This document shows positions 17,037 to 27,677 of a stretch of 64,000 nucleotides of DNA, in pieces (within the stretch, counting starts at the first letter, position 1; every line of letters starts with the position of its first letter). This stretch comes from JAWKTM01 sp041399085 (GTDB taxonomy: Bacteria; Planctomycetota; Planctomycetia; Pirellulales; Pirellulaceae). The DNA lies in assembly GCA_041399085.1 (NCBI GenBank), contig JAWKTM010000012.1:62001-126000 (forward strand), written 5' to 3'. Position numbers and translations under genes: made by a program. A model generated the notes under the pieces. The model saw only the letters and a list, made by a program, of their open reading frames with translations, was not told where the DNA came from and did no database searches.

Positions 17037-18407
17037 ACCGTCGTTGATCGATTCCCAACAGATGCAACATCGTGGCGTGTAGATCGCGGATGTGGACTCG
17101 GTTCTCGACGGCGTTGTAGCCCAGATCATCGGTCGCGCCATACGTCACTCCGCCGCGCACTCCGCCTCCCGCCATCCACATCGAGAAACCGCGGATGTGA
17201 TGATCGCGCCCCGGATCGCGGCCTTTGCCTTGGAACATCGGCGTGCGTCCGAACTCGCCGCCCCAAACGATTAGCGTTTCGTCCAACATCCCGCGCTGTT
17301 TCAAATCTCGCACTAACGCCGCGGTTGGCCCATCGCACAGGCCGCAGCACGTTTTCATGTAGCGAACCAAATCGCCGTGATGATCCCAGCCGCGATGATA
17401 GAGATGAATGAAACGCACGCCTCGCTCGGCCAACCGCCGGGCGAGCAGACAATTGGCCGCGAACGAGCCGTCCGCGCCTTGCGTGCCGTACATGTCCAAT
17501 ATCTGTTGCGGCTCGTCTCGCAAGTCCATCAGCTCGGGCACGCTCGTCTGCATGCGAAAAGCCAATTCGTACTGAGCGATCCGCGTCTCGATCTCGGGGT
17601 TCCGGACGACCGAGTTGCGCAGCCGATTTAGCTCGCCGATCTTGTTGACCAAGCCGCTTTGCAACTCGGGCGGCACGCCGGGCGGGCTGTTCACTAATGC
17701 ACCGGATCGCCTTGCGAATAGAACTGGACGCCCTGATAACGGCTGGGCAAACAGCCCGCGCCCCATTGCCGCGACGCGATTGGCTGCGGATTGCGTCCAC
17801 CTTCGCTGGTCAAGACCACGAAGCCCGGCAAATTCTGCGACTCGCTGCCCAAGCCATAGGTGATCCACGAACCCATGCTTGGCCGGCCGGAAATCGACGT
17901 GCCGGTGTTCATTACCGTGTGCGCCGGATCGTGATTGATTTGGTCCGTGTGCATCGAACGGATGATCGCGATGTCGTCGGCGATCTCGGCGGTCTTGGGC
18001 AAGATATCGGCGATCTCTTGTCCCGACTGGCCATGCTTGCGGAACTTGAACAACGGGCCAAGGCACTTGAGCGTCTGGCCTTGAAGCTGAGCGATCGGCT
18101 GCCCGGCAGTGAACGATCGGGCATCGGCTGGCCATCCATTTCGGCCAGCTTCGGTTTGTAGTCGAACGTCTCCAGATGCGACGGGCCGCCCGCCATGCAA
18201 AGGAAGATCACACGCTTGGCTTTGGGAGCGAAGTGCGGCAGATTCGTCACGCCCGGCGGCAAGCCGGCGGTGTCGTTCGTCGCGGCCGCGGCCGACGAGC
18301 CGAGCATGGTGGCGAAGCTGCCGCGCCTGATGCCGAGCGACGTTTGGCTCCAAGAACGCGCGGCGGGCCAACTGCCAATTCGGATTCGCTTGGATGTCGC
18401 ATGGCAT
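16957..18407 (-). CDS. DUF1501 family secreted protein (frameshifted)
   Basis: DUF1501 proteins belong to the alkaline-phosphatase/sulfatase fold and are abundant and mostly uncharacterised in planctomycetes. Three indels (near 18350, 18115 and 17699) break the frame. Joined, the parts read NWQLARRAFL (twin-arginine-like leader), TMLGSSAAAA, RVIFLCMAGGPSHLETFDYK, then PKTAEIADDIAIIRSMHT and ISGRPSMGSWITYGLGSE. They end with RGVRFIHLYHRGWDHHGD, IVWGGEFGRTPMFQ, GRDHHIRGFSMWMAGGGVRG and the usual GIDQRRFSYKFQGLDLRL tail. The ATG at 18407 lies six bases after the PSD1 stop and its site (TAGGA) overlaps that stop, so the two form the typical PSD1-DUF1501 operon. Confidence 0.88.
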
Positions 18408-18413
18408 TAGTTC

Positions 18414-20850
18414 CTAGTGATCGTTTCGTTCAAATTCAGAATGGCCCGCCACATTCGTCCACGCGGCCAACTCGGCGGCATCCACCTTCTCAGGACGTTT
18501 GGCCAATCCGACGCCCAACAGCTTTTCGGCGTCGTCGGGGTGGGCCCGATAATAGTCGCGGCTGGTGGCGGCAAAATCGGCGAGCGCCGCAAGTTCTTCG
18601 GCCGTCGGTTCGCGCGACAAAGCTTGCCGCCAAGCCCAGCGAATTCGGGCGTTCGTCTCGTTGTCGCAGGTCATGATCCGCTCGGCGAAGACCCGAGCCG
18701 CTTCGACGAACGTCGGGTCGTTCAACAAGGTGAGCGCCGCGAGCGGCGTGTTGCTAATCGGGCGAGCGACCGTACACTCTTCGCGCGACGGAGCGTCGAA
18801 GGCTCGCAGCATCGGATGCAGAAACTGACGTTGCCAATGCATGTAGACGCCGCGGCGGTACTGGTTGTCGTCTTTGTCCGGCCGATATTCGCGACGAGGA
18901 AAATTCAGCGGCGTGTAATAGCCGGCCGGCTGATAAGGATGCGAACTGGCTCCGCCCAGCCGATCGACCAGCAAGCCGCTGACGGCCAAGGCGTTGTCGC
19001 GAATCAACTCGGCCGGCAATCGAAACCGAGCCTGTCGCGCGAACAGCCGGTTCTCGGGATCGGCGGCCAGCAGCTCCGGCGTGTCGGACGACGTTTGGCG
19101 GTAAGTGTGCGACATGACCAGCAGCTTGACCATCCGTTTGATATTCCAACCGTTGTCGGAAAACTCGCGGCCGAGATAGTCGAGCAACTCGGGATGCGTC
19201 GGCCATTCGCCTTGTGAGCCGGTGTCGTCCAGCGTCTTTGTGAGCCCGACGCCGAAGTACAGATACCACAGGCGATTCATGAACACCCGCGACGTTTGCG
19301 GATGATCGGGCGAGGTCAGCCAGCGAGCGAGATCGAGCCGCGATGAAGCGCTGATCGGAATTCAACTCACCTAGAAATGCCGGAACGCCGGCTGGCGGAT
19401 TTCGCCGCTGTCGTCCATCCAATCGCCGCGAGCCAGGACGCGAATCACACGCGGCTCGACCGACTCGGTCACCATCGTTCGCCGAACCAACTTTTCGCGA
19501 GCCGCGATCTCCGACTCGATACGCTTCCGCTCGATTCGAGTTCCGCCAGCTCGATTGCGATTGGCGCTCGGCCGAGCTCGCTCTTCGAACTTCGATCTGC
19601 TGTTGGCACGACTCGGCTGCCTTCCGCAGCCGCTCGATCGCCAGCCGATCCAACGGCGACAGCGTCTCGATTTCGGGCTCGCGTTTGGTCGGCGTCGTGT
19701 CGCCGCCGCGGAACGTTCGCGCGTCGTCCACATCGGCGAAGAACGCCGCCAAGCTGTAGAAGTCTCGCATCGTGTAAGGATCGTATTTGTGGTCATGGCA
19801 CTGAGCACAACCAACCGTCGCTCCCATCCACACCGACGACACATTACGAACTCGATCGGCGTCGTACTTCGACAAGTATTCCTTGACCTGCACGCCGCCT
19901 TCGTGCGAAGTTTGCAGCAGTCGGTTGTAACCCGACGCGATCCGCTGATCGGTCGTGCGATCGGGCAACAGATCGCCGGCAAGCTGTTCGGCCGTGAATT
20001 GGTCGAACGGCAGATTCGTGTTAATGGCGTGAATTACCCAATCGCGATACGGCGTGATCGCGTGCTCTTGATCGCCGTGATAGCCAACCGTGTTGGCGTA
20101 ACGCACGAGGTCCAGCCAATACATCGCCATGCGCTCGCCAAAGTGCGGCGATTCCAGCAACCGGTCGACCAGCCGCTCGTAGGCGTCCGGCCGTTGATCG
20201 CCGACGAACGCGTCGACTTCCTCGACCGACGGCGGCAGACCAACGAGATCGAACGACAATCGCCGAATCAGCGTCACGCGATCGGCCTCGGGCGAGGGTC
20301 GGAGACCTTCGCGTTCCAGTCTCGCCAAGATGAAGTGGTCGATGTCGTTCACCGGCCAAGCTTCGTCGTCGACCTCGGGAACCGTGGGTCGCGAAGGAGG
20401 CAGGAACGACCAATGCGCTTCGTACTTCGCACCGTCGGCGATCCAGCGGCGGAGCGTATCAATTTCTTTCTGCGAGAGTTCCTTGCCCGAATCGGCCGGC
20501 GGCATGCGCAGGTCGGCATCATCCGTCGTGATGCGAGTCAGCAGATGGCTGGCTTCCGGCTGGCCCGGCACGATCGCCGCCGCGCCGTCGTGCAGCGCTT
20601 TGGCTGATTCTTCCAGGTCGAATCGCAGGCCCGCTTCGCGATGCGCCTCGTCCGGCCCGTGACAAGCAAAACACTTGTCGGCCAGAATCGGCCGCACATC
20701 GCGATTGAATTGCACGTCGCGCGGAGCGGCCACCGCATGAATCGACATCAACGACGTGAGAAACAGCGAGCTGGCGAGCGGCAGCCGCGCGGATCGAAAC
20801 GACTGCGAAACAAGTCGCGGAAGATTTCTAGTTGTCATGGTGGGAATCAT
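18414..20850 (-). CDS. PSD1 / DUF1549 / DUF1553 cytochrome-like secreted protein (frameshifted)
   Basis: A large planctomycete-specific protein of about 810 residues. In order: signal peptide (FRSARLPLASSLFLTSLMS), PSCyt1 heme-c motif DKCFACHGPDEAH, DUF1549 core (EWxx-like LVRYANTVGYHGDQEHAITP, then NTNLPFDQFTAEQLAGDLLP), a second CxxCH in TVGCAQCHDHKYDPYT, and DUF1553 (VFMNRLWYLYFGVGL, HPELLDYLGREFSDNGWNIK, ISNTPLAALTLLNDPTFVEA). The frame is broken by indels near 19575, 19385 and 19340; reading across them restores the family sequence. Two in-frame ATGs (20850, 20838) are possible; GGAG precedes the first. It is followed directly by the DUF1501 gene. Confidence 0.88.
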
Positions 20851-21002
20851 CAGCTCCGCGATAGGTGGGCCGTGTCGCGGAACAAGGAGAGTTCGCTTCA
20901 ACGCCCGTCGCGCCGAACCGGCTCGACGCGCGGGCGACCTACTGTTGGCATTATGAGTCCGCCGCCGGTCGATCTCAACGGTTTCGGCGTCGGCGATGCG
21001 AT

Positions 21003-21734
21003 CTAAACGTAGCCTTGGCAAGTCGGTTTGATGATCATTTCCGGCACGTGAGCTCGCGGCGGCAACAGCGCGATCGCCACGACCAGACCGCCGATGTCTT
21101 CCATTTGCAGAATGCGAGCTTTGTGCTCGTCGCTGACCGGCGTGGGGCGATTGTCCAAGATCGGCGTGTTCACTTCGCCCGGATAGATGTTCGTGACGCG
21201 GATGCCGTCCGGGCCGACTTCATTGCCGACGGAAGTGCCCAGCGCGGTCATGGCGAACTTCGACGCACAGTACGCGATCCCGCCCAAAGCCGCGGCTCGT
21301 TTACCGGCGATCGACGAGATATTGATGATCAGCCCGTCCTTGCGCTCCCGCATTTGCGGCAATACGGCGAACATGCAGTTGTACGCGCCGGTGGCGTTGA
21401 TCGCCATGACTTGATCCCACTGCTCGGGCGTCATCTGACCCATCGTCCGCGTCTTGATGTTGGTGCCGGCCGAATTGATCAAGATGTCGATTTTGCCCAG
21501 CCGCGCGTTGGCGTCGTCGAACAATTGTTGGACGCTGTCGCGATCCGACACATCCACGGCGTGATACAGCATCGGCGTTTCGCCTTGCCAAGCCTCCGCC
21601 GCCTGTCGCACGGCTTCTTCGCGGCGGCCAGCGATCAGCACGCGGCAACCTTCCGCCGCCAAAGCCTGAGCAATTCCCAGCCCAATTCCGGTTCCGCCGC
21701 CGGTGATGACGGCCGTCTTGTCTTTCAATCGCAT
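21003..21734 (-). CDS. Short-chain dehydrogenase/reductase
   Basis: The 243-residue classical SDR has the cofactor motif TGGGTGIGLGIA at the N-terminus and AGRRE after beta-2, which favours NADP. It also has NSAGTN (NNAG equivalent), the catalytic Ser in IINISSIAGKRAA, YCASK as YxxxK, and NIYPGEVNTPI. Substrate is unknown. The gene stands between the PSD1 gene and a divergent RDD gene. Confidence 0.9.
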   Translation of the reverse strand: MRLKDKTAVITGGGTGIGLGIAQALAAEGCRVLIAGRREEAVRQAAEAWQGETPMLYHAVDVSDRDSVQQLFDDANARLGKIDILINSAGTNIKTRTMGQMTPEQWDQVMAINATGAYNCMFAVLPQMRERKDGLIINISSIAGKRAAALGGIAYCASKFAMTALGTSVGNEVGPDGIRVTNIYPGEVNTPILDNRPTPVSDEHKARILQMEDIGGLVVAIALLPPRAHVPEMIIKPTCQGYV

Positions 21735-21920
21735 GGTTGTCTCCTGGAGGTTTAAGTTTGCAACAAGTTGTAACGGGACGCGTTCGCCACGGGCAAGTGG
21801 GCGCGGTTGCGGCGGCTCGTGGGGTGGCGAATAATGAAACGCGACTTGGCGCGAGGAACTTGTGACGCTCAGTTCGAGCCACTTCGGATTCTCGCCGCTG
21901 ATTTCCCGAGAAGGCCAGCC

Positions 21921-22817
21921 ATGCCACGCGATCCGCGTCCGATCGACAACGCCATCGATATCATCACGCCGGAGAACATCGCGTTTAGCTACCGCGTGGC
22001 CGGGCCGTTTCGCCGACTGCCGGCGTATCTGATCGATCTGCTGCTACAAGCCATGATTCTGGCTGGGCTGCAAGGAGTGCTGTTGTTTCTCAGCATCATT
22101 GGTCTACTCGTCGGATCGTTTTCGGTCTTCATGTTCGGGCAGTTTGTGTTTCTGCTGATTCTGTTCGGCATTCATTGGTTCTATGGCGGCATCTTCGAGA
22201 CTTTTTGGAACGGCCAGACGCCCGGCAAGTGGCTGCTGGGATTGCGGACGCTGACGATCGACGGCCAGCCGATCAACGGCCTGCAAGCCGTGATGCGCAA
22301 CATCCTGCGATTGGTCGATATGATGCCGCTGTTGTCGCTCGAAGTCTTCGGCATTCCTTCGCCGGCTTACATCATTCCCACGATGGTCGCTGGTTTGGCC
22401 GCGATGACATTTACGCCGCGCTATCAGCGATTGGGCGATCTGGTTTGCGGCACGATGGTGGTGGTCGAGGATCGCTTCTGGTTGCGAGGCGTGGCGCGGC
22501 TGGACGATCCAAGAGCGATCCAGTTGGCGGGCTATCTGCCGGCGGATTTAGAAGTGAGCCGCACGTTGGCCCGGACGTTGGCCACTTATGTCGAACGCCG
22601 TCAGTATTTCGCGCCGTCGCGACGCCGCGAGATCGCTCGGCATTTGGGCGAACCGCTGCTGAAGCGATTCGGTTTGCGAGCCGACACGAGCCACGACTTG
22701 CTGCTGTGTGCGGTTTACTACCGCGTGTTCATCGCCGATCGACGCGATGACGAGAAGCACGAGCAGGCGGTCAAGCAAACGCCGTTCGGTCCCGTCGGCG
22801 CGATGGGGCCGCGATAA
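21921..22817 (+). CDS. RDD family membrane protein
   Basis: A 298-residue protein with the RDD pattern: Arg in GPFRRLPAYLIDLLLQAMIL, a long helix pair around VLLFLSIIGLLVG and FGQFVFLLILFG, and the signature FWNGQTPGKWLLGLR with RNILRLVDMMP. The last hydrophobic block is followed by RYQRLGDLVCGTMVVVEDRF. A soluble tail of about 110 residues is Arg-rich. I chose the ATG at 21921 because AAGG lies seven bases upstream and the longer frame adds an unconserved leader. The role is unknown; transport or stress membrane functions have been proposed for the family. Confidence 0.88.
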   Translation: MPRDPRPIDNAIDIITPENIAFSYRVAGPFRRLPAYLIDLLLQAMILAGLQGVLLFLSIIGLLVGSFSVFMFGQFVFLLILFGIHWFYGGIFETFWNGQTPGKWLLGLRTLTIDGQPINGLQAVMRNILRLVDMMPLLSLEVFGIPSPAYIIPTMVAGLAAMTFTPRYQRLGDLVCGTMVVVEDRFWLRGVARLDDPRAIQLAGYLPADLEVSRTLARTLATYVERRQYFAPSRRREIARHLGEPLLKRFGLRADTSHDLLLCAVYYRVFIADRRDDEKHEQAVKQTPFGPVGAMGPR

Positions 22818-22884
22818 GTTTTCCGTTGTTTGGTTGTTCTCACGGCGAACGTTTCCGCGTTTTCCATTCCTAGGGAGAAACCAC

Positions 22885-23712
22885 ATGTTGCCATCCGCTG
22901 GTTCCGATCGCGCGTTCGTTCGCTCCGATACGTTAAAGCAACCGGGCCGCGGCCGACGCTACGCCTGGCTGGTCGCTTGCTTGGGTTTGTTGGCGATCGG
23001 CGCCGACCGGCGCGAGACGCCGCCGCGCGATCTGGGCGCGCTCAGCGAACTGCAACCGTACATCGGCCAATGGCGAGGTGTCGGCCAAGTCCGCCGCGGA
23101 TCGTCGCAAGGCGCTTGGACGGAGAAGGCCGATTGGGTTTGGAAATTCAACAACGACAGCGCGCGGTTCGTGTTTCATTCGCCGGATGCGAAGTACTTTA
23201 CCAGCGCGGAACTGACGACGGCCGCGACCGCCAATTCAACCTCGAAAGACAATGTCGCCTTTGCATTGAAGGCCACTGACGAAGACGGCCGTGCGGCGCG
23301 GTACGAGGGGCATGTCGAAGACGATCGCCTGGTGCTGCTGGCTGACACGAAGCGGGAAGATGGCGAGGCGGAAAACAGCGGCGCGTCTTGGCCGGCGCGG
23401 ATCACGATTCGCCAAGTGGCTGGCGGCGATCGGATGTTGATGCTGTACGAACGGCAGATTGAAGGCAGCGACCGCTTCGTCCGCATGTCGGAAGTCGGCT
23501 ACACGCGGGTCGGCAGCCAGTTCGGACAGGGTTCGACGATGATCGAATGCGTCGTCACCGGCGGCAAAGGAACGATTCCGGTCACTCACAACGGCAAGAC
23601 GTATTACGTTTGCTGCAGCGGTTGCCGCGACTTGTTCAACGAAGATCCCGAATCGGTGCTGGCCGAGTACGCCGAACGCAAAGCCAAGGAGCGTGAAGAA
23701 GCGAAGCAATAG
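22885..23712 (+). CDS. Secreted protein with C-terminal TRASH/YHS-like Cys motif
   Basis: The 275-residue protein has an N-terminal hydrophobic segment (YAWLVACLGLLAIGA) and then a beta-rich domain (IGQWRGVGQVRRGSSQGAWT, WVWKFNNDSARFVF, VRMSEVGYTRVGS). It ends with a metal-binding-like module: IECVVTGGKGTIPVTHNGKT, YYVCCSGCRDLFNEDPES. That Cys pattern resembles YHS/TRASH domains that bind metal ions. GGGAGA precedes the ATG. A periplasmic metal-handling role is inferred, not shown. Confidence 0.72.
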   Translation: MLPSAGSDRAFVRSDTLKQPGRGRRYAWLVACLGLLAIGADRRETPPRDLGALSELQPYIGQWRGVGQVRRGSSQGAWTEKADWVWKFNNDSARFVFHSPDAKYFTSAELTTAATANSTSKDNVAFALKATDEDGRAARYEGHVEDDRLVLLADTKREDGEAENSGASWPARITIRQVAGGDRMLMLYERQIEGSDRFVRMSEVGYTRVGSQFGQGSTMIECVVTGGKGTIPVTHNGKTYYVCCSGCRDLFNEDPESVLAEYAERKAKEREEAKQ

Positions 23713-23728
23713 TTGTGACTTCGCACGC

Positions 23729-24850
23729 TTAACCCGCTCGGCGGCGTTTCCGCGGATGCGGATGAATCGGTTGAGGCGTCGGCGTCATTGGCAAGGCGGC
23801 TGGCGCTTCCGATGGCGAGGCGACCGGCGTTCCGGCTTTACGCGGCGCGTGCCACGTCGAGATTCGCATCGCGGACAGAACACGCTCGGCGACTTCCAGC
23901 GCCGCCAAGCCCGCTTCGCCCGTGACCATCGGCGCTCGTTTCGCGCGGATGCTGATGACGAAATCATGCTGCTCGTCCAGGATCGCGTTGCCCGGCACGA
24001 CTTCCAGCTCTTCGCTCGCCAAGATCGACGCGAACAATTCGCTCTGCAAATGTTGTCGCCGTTCGACGGTCACGTCTTGTAGTTCGCCGCGATGTTCGAC
24101 AAAACTTTCGCCGGGGCGAATGACCCGTGCGGTTCCGGCGGCGAAGTCCAGTTCGGCGCACGCTTCGTCCGACGTGATTCGCATCGCGCGTTGTGGCGAG
24201 TACGCCACTCGCGAAGCCGACAGATGGGCTTGGGAACCGTCGGCGAACGTCAGCCACGCGGCGGCCGAGTCTTCTTGACAACCGAGCGCCGAGAAACCAA
24301 AGGCTCGCACGTCGACCAAATCGCCTTTGACTAGCGACAACACCAGGTCGATATCGTGAATCATCAAGTCGAGCACGGCGCCGATGTCGGTCGAGCGGAA
24401 CGTGTGGCGGCTTTCGCGTTTCGCTTCGATATAGCGGACGCGTCCAAGCTGGCCACGGGCTGCGTTCCAAGCCGGATTGAATCGTTCGACATGGCCGACC
24501 TGGAGCACTCGACGGCGTTCGTTGGCCAGCCACACAAGTTCGCGAGCCTGCTGAGCCGTGGTGGCCAGCGGCTTCTCGATCAGCAAATGCAAGTTGGCCT
24601 TGAGCAGCCGCGTCGCCAGTTCGTGATGATGCACGGTCGGCGCGGCGATGATGGCGGCATCCAGATTCGACGGCAGTTGGTCGATGTCCGCGTAGGCCGT
24701 TGTTTCCAATTCGCGGGCGACTTGATCGCGAGCGGCGGGAACCGGATCGACCACTCCGACCAATTCCGCGCCATCCACGGTCTTCAGCAAACGGCCGTGA
24801 ATGCGGCCCAAATGGCCCGCTCCCACAACGACGATACGCAGGCGTTTCAC
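23729..24850 (-). CDS. Gfo/Idh/MocA family oxidoreductase
   Basis: The NAD(P)-binding Rossmann start is LRIVVVGAGHLGRIHGRLL, followed by the family signature IEKPLATTAQQA and a C-terminal domain with MIHDIDLVLSLVKGD. The tail is Pro-rich (MTPTPQPIHPHPRKRRR). The GTG at 24850 is chosen because AAGGAG lies six bases upstream and the first residues then match the Rossmann strand. It overlaps the lpxA stop by four bases (GTGA). Such oxidoreductases commonly sit beside lpxA in planctomycetes and related phyla, so a role in making a modified UDP-sugar for lipid A is plausible but unproven. Confidence 0.9.
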   Translation of the reverse strand: MKRLRIVVVGAGHLGRIHGRLLKTVDGAELVGVVDPVPAARDQVARELETTAYADIDQLPSNLDAAIIAAPTVHHHELATRLLKANLHLLIEKPLATTAQQARELVWLANERRRVLQVGHVERFNPAWNAARGQLGRVRYIEAKRESRHTFRSTDIGAVLDLMIHDIDLVLSLVKGDLVDVRAFGFSALGCQEDSAAAWLTFADGSQAHLSASRVAYSPQRAMRITSDEACAELDFAAGTARVIRPGESFVEHRGELQDVTVERRQHLQSELFASILASEELEVVPGNAILDEQHDFVISIRAKRAPMVTGEAGLAALEVAERVLSAMRISTWHAPRKAGTPVASPSEAPAALPMTPTPQPIHPHPRKRRRAG

Positions 24851-25653
24851 GCCGCTCTCCTTCGGTCGCGGCCGCGGCCGTGTCGACCATCTTGTTGGTC
24901 CTGGATAAAGCTGAGCAGATGATTCACGGTCGGCAGCATCAGGCCGTTGTTTCGCAAAATCTCGCGAGCGTGATCGAGCCCGACTTTGGCTCGGTAAATC
25001 AAACGGTGGGTTTCGGTCAGCGCGCGAATCGCGTCGGCCGGAAACTCGTTGCGTTTCAGGGCCACAATGTTCACACAACGAGGCCGAGCCGGACTGCCTT
25101 CGACCAGCATGAACGGCGGCACGTCGTGCAGCACGCGGCTGAGTCCGCTGACAAAGCTATAGCAGCCAATGGACGCGAAGTGGTGGACACCCACCGCGCC
25201 GGAAATCGTGGCGTCGTTTTGCACGTGGACGTGTCCGCCCAGCAGCACGTTGTTGGCCATCACGATTCGATCGCCCAGCTTGCAATCGTGAGCCACATGG
25301 CAGCCCGCCATCAGATAGCACTGGTCGCCGACGACCGTCGAACCGTCTTCCTTTTCGCTAGCCCGATTGATCGTGACGTTTTCCCGCATGATGTTGCGGT
25401 CGCCGATGATGACTTTGGTATCGGTGCCGCGATAACTAAGATCCTGGGGATGGCCGCCAATTACCGTGTGGGGAAAGAGATGATTCTCCTCGCCGATCGT
25501 GACATGGCCCATCACGGTAACGCTGTTTTCCAACCGCGTGCCGCGACCAATCGTCACGTGAGGACCGATCACACAGAACGGACCAATGTGGACGTCTTCG
25601 GCGATCTCGGCCCGAGGATCGACCACCGCACTATCCGCGATGTAGGTCGCCAT
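24847..25653 (-). CDS. lpxA: UDP-N-acetylglucosamine acyltransferase
   Basis: First committed acyl transfer of lipid A synthesis. The 268-residue protein is a left-handed beta-helix of hexapeptide repeats (IADSAVVDPRAEIAEDVHIG onward) with the LpxA features GGHPQDLSYRG, NIMRENVTINRA and the catalytic His in MAGCHVAHDCKLGD, followed by a helical C-terminal domain (YRAKVGLDHAREILRNNGL). I chose the ATG at 25653 (MATYIAD) with GGAAG upstream. The operon order is lpxC, lpxA, oxidoreductase. Confidence 0.95.
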   Translation of the reverse strand: MATYIADSAVVDPRAEIAEDVHIGPFCVIGPHVTIGRGTRLENSVTVMGHVTIGEENHLFPHTVIGGHPQDLSYRGTDTKVIIGDRNIMRENVTINRASEKEDGSTVVGDQCYLMAGCHVAHDCKLGDRIVMANNVLLGGHVHVQNDATISGAVGVHHFASIGCYSFVSGLSRVLHDVPPFMLVEGSPARPRCVNIVALKRNEFPADAIRALTETHRLIYRAKVGLDHAREILRNNGLMLPTVNHLLSFIQDQQDGRHGRGRDRRRAA

Positions 25654-25699
25654 GTCATGCTTCCGTGTACTGGGATGAACGCTTCCATGCGTCAATGGC

Positions 25700-26581
25700 T
25701 TAGGCGGTTTTGCGCCTCGGCTGAACGATCTGTCCTTCGGCCAACAGCACGCGCACCAGTTCGGCGTTCAGCCGATGGCCGCTTCGATGCGCGGTAATCT
25801 GTCCGACAATGTCGCAACCGGCGAGCGCCAAGTCGCCCACCAAGTCCAGCGTTTTGTGTCGAACGCATTCATCTTCAAAACGCAGCGTGTTGTCTTGCAA
25901 GCCCTCGGCGCCGAACACCAGTAGGTCTTCGCGCGTGACGCGTGTCCCCAAACCTTGGCTGCGTAGCCACTCGGCTTCTTCTTCCAACACGAACGTCCGG
26001 GCGGGAGCCAGCTCTTGTCGAAACGATTCGGGCGTAACCTGCAGCTTCATCGTCTGTCGACCGATGCAACCGGCGGAACCGTAGTCCAACCGATATTTGA
26101 CGAACAATCCCGGTCGGTCCTCGCACGGTCGTGCCTCGACCCAACAGTTCTCGTCGCCTAGCCGCGTCGTTTCCCTCACATACAGCGTCGCTCGCGGCGC
26201 TGCCTGTTCGACGATCCCCGCCGTTTGCAGCGCTTCGACAAACGCTTGGGATGACCCATCGCAGCCCGGCACTTCGGCCGCGTCGATCCACACTTCGCAG
26301 TTATCCACTTGCAGACCGGCCAACGCCGCCAGCACGTGCTCGACCATCTCGACCGACGCCCGCTGGTGCGACAGCACCGTGCGGCGTGGGATCTCGATTC
26401 GATGTTGAACGCTGGCCGGAATCCGAACCGGGCTTGGCAAATCTCGGCGGACGAAAACGACGCCGCTATTGACCGGGGCCGGACGAAACTCGATCGTCGC
26501 ATCCTTGCCGCTCCAATAACCGAACCCTTCGACTCGGGCCGGACCAGCAATCGTGCGTTGAAAGCGCGGGTGGGTACTCAA
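25700..26581 (-). CDS. lpxC: UDP-3-O-acyl-N-acetylglucosamine deacetylase
   Basis: Zn-dependent second step of lipid A synthesis, 293 residues. Metal and catalytic residues are visible: His in VEMVEHVLAALAGL, the His/Asp pair in RHKTLDLVGDLALAG, and His in AHRSGHRLNAELVR. Also typical are the N-terminal IAGPARVEGFGYWSG and the PVNSGVVFVRRDL strand. It is intact and precedes lpxA by 46 bases. lpxD, fabZ and lpxB are not in the window. Confidence 0.95.
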   Translation of the reverse strand: MSTHPRFQRTIAGPARVEGFGYWSGKDATIEFRPAPVNSGVVFVRRDLPSPVRIPASVQHRIEIPRRTVLSHQRASVEMVEHVLAALAGLQVDNCEVWIDAAEVPGCDGSSQAFVEALQTAGIVEQAAPRATLYVRETTRLGDENCWVEARPCEDRPGLFVKYRLDYGSAGCIGRQTMKLQVTPESFRQELAPARTFVLEEEAEWLRSQGLGTRVTREDLLVFGAEGLQDNTLRFEDECVRHKTLDLVGDLALAGCDIVGQITAHRSGHRLNAELVRVLLAEGQIVQPRRKTA

Positions 26582-26754
26582 GGGAGTGTGACTCGATGCG
26601 GATTAAACGATGAAGGTCGTTGGTGGTCGGTCGCACGGTTGACTAGTTGGGGAGAGAGTCAACCGTGCATCGCAGTTCGATCGAGCCGCCCAGGCGACGG
26701 GCGCAAGTCTGGATGATCGTCGACTTGCGCGAGCCGATAGGACGACGCGACAAG

Positions 26755-27402
26755 TTACCGAGGACGAGTTGTTGGAATCGACGGTCGCACGGCCGTGGGC
26801 GTCGTCGTCGTTGTCGGCGGTGGCGTGTAACGATTCACGCGATCCAGCACCAAGCCGGTGATGTCGATGCCGTTGTGATATACGACCGCGCGGTTCACGC
26901 CTTGCAGCACCGTCTCGCGCTTGTCCGGTTCCATGTCCTTGTTGCTGAATCGCAAGACCAACCCGATGCCGTTCTGATCGGCGATCGCTCGCACGTGTCC
27001 AACGACTTCGTTGTAGTGCTGAAAGTAAACCTGCGCCTCGCGGTCAAGGAAATCCTTGCGTTTACGAGCGATCTGCAACCGCATGTTGGTGTCGGCTTGC
27101 ACGATCTGCTCTTCGAGTTGCTTGAATTCGGGGGTGCCGGCCTTGTAGTCCTTCAAGCTTTCGCTGAGACCCTTGAGCTTCTCCTGCTCGGTCTTCACAT
27201 ACTGCTCGAAGTTTTCCATGTCCGACTTGATCTGGTCCATCTGGCTCTTGAATCGGCCAAAGTTGTCGAAGACGTGCGCCACGTCCACAACAGCCACATT
27301 CGTGCCCGCCGACCGGCTTTGCTGCGCGGCGGCGTCTTGGGTGGCGATGCCAGAAAACAGGGCCAGAGCCACGAGCGTGGCCGACAGAAGCGAAGCTCTC
27401 AC
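26755..27402 (-). CDS. OmpH/Skp family periplasmic chaperone
   Basis: The 215-residue protein has a signal peptide (MRASLLSATLVALALFSGIA) and the Skp/OmpH start VAVVDVAHVFDNFGRFKSQM. A long coiled-coil arm (YVKTEQEKLKGLSESLKDYK, QLEEQIVQADTNMRL) returns into AIADQNGIGLVLRFSN, and a Thr/Pro-rich tail follows (PPPTTTTTPTAVRP). Skp chaperones carry unfolded outer-membrane proteins across the periplasm. Its place upstream of lpxC and lpxA agrees with an outer-membrane biogenesis operon. Confidence 0.9.
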   Translation of the reverse strand: MRASLLSATLVALALFSGIATQDAAAQQSRSAGTNVAVVDVAHVFDNFGRFKSQMDQIKSDMENFEQYVKTEQEKLKGLSESLKDYKAGTPEFKQLEEQIVQADTNMRLQIARKRKDFLDREAQVYFQHYNEVVGHVRAIADQNGIGLVLRFSNKDMEPDKRETVLQGVNRAVVYHNGIDITGLVLDRVNRYTPPPTTTTTPTAVRPSIPTTRPR

Positions 27403-27677
27403 GGTACAGCACTCCTTGCTGGGTGAATCGGTCCGTTGATGACCGCGACGACCGCTTCCTCCGGTCGTCGATCGAAATGAGAAATACCACGGCGGCTAAT
27501 CGTGCATCCGTGGGCGGTGCGGTATTGTGCCGTGAACCGGGATTTTCGTAAAGAGCGAATTTCCGCGATTCAGGCGTGCTCCTGCCCGTCGTTCAACGAG
27601 GCCACCTGTCGCGCCACAACCATCGGCGCGACAAAAACACGTCGTACAATCAATTCGACCGACCCGACCCGCAAACT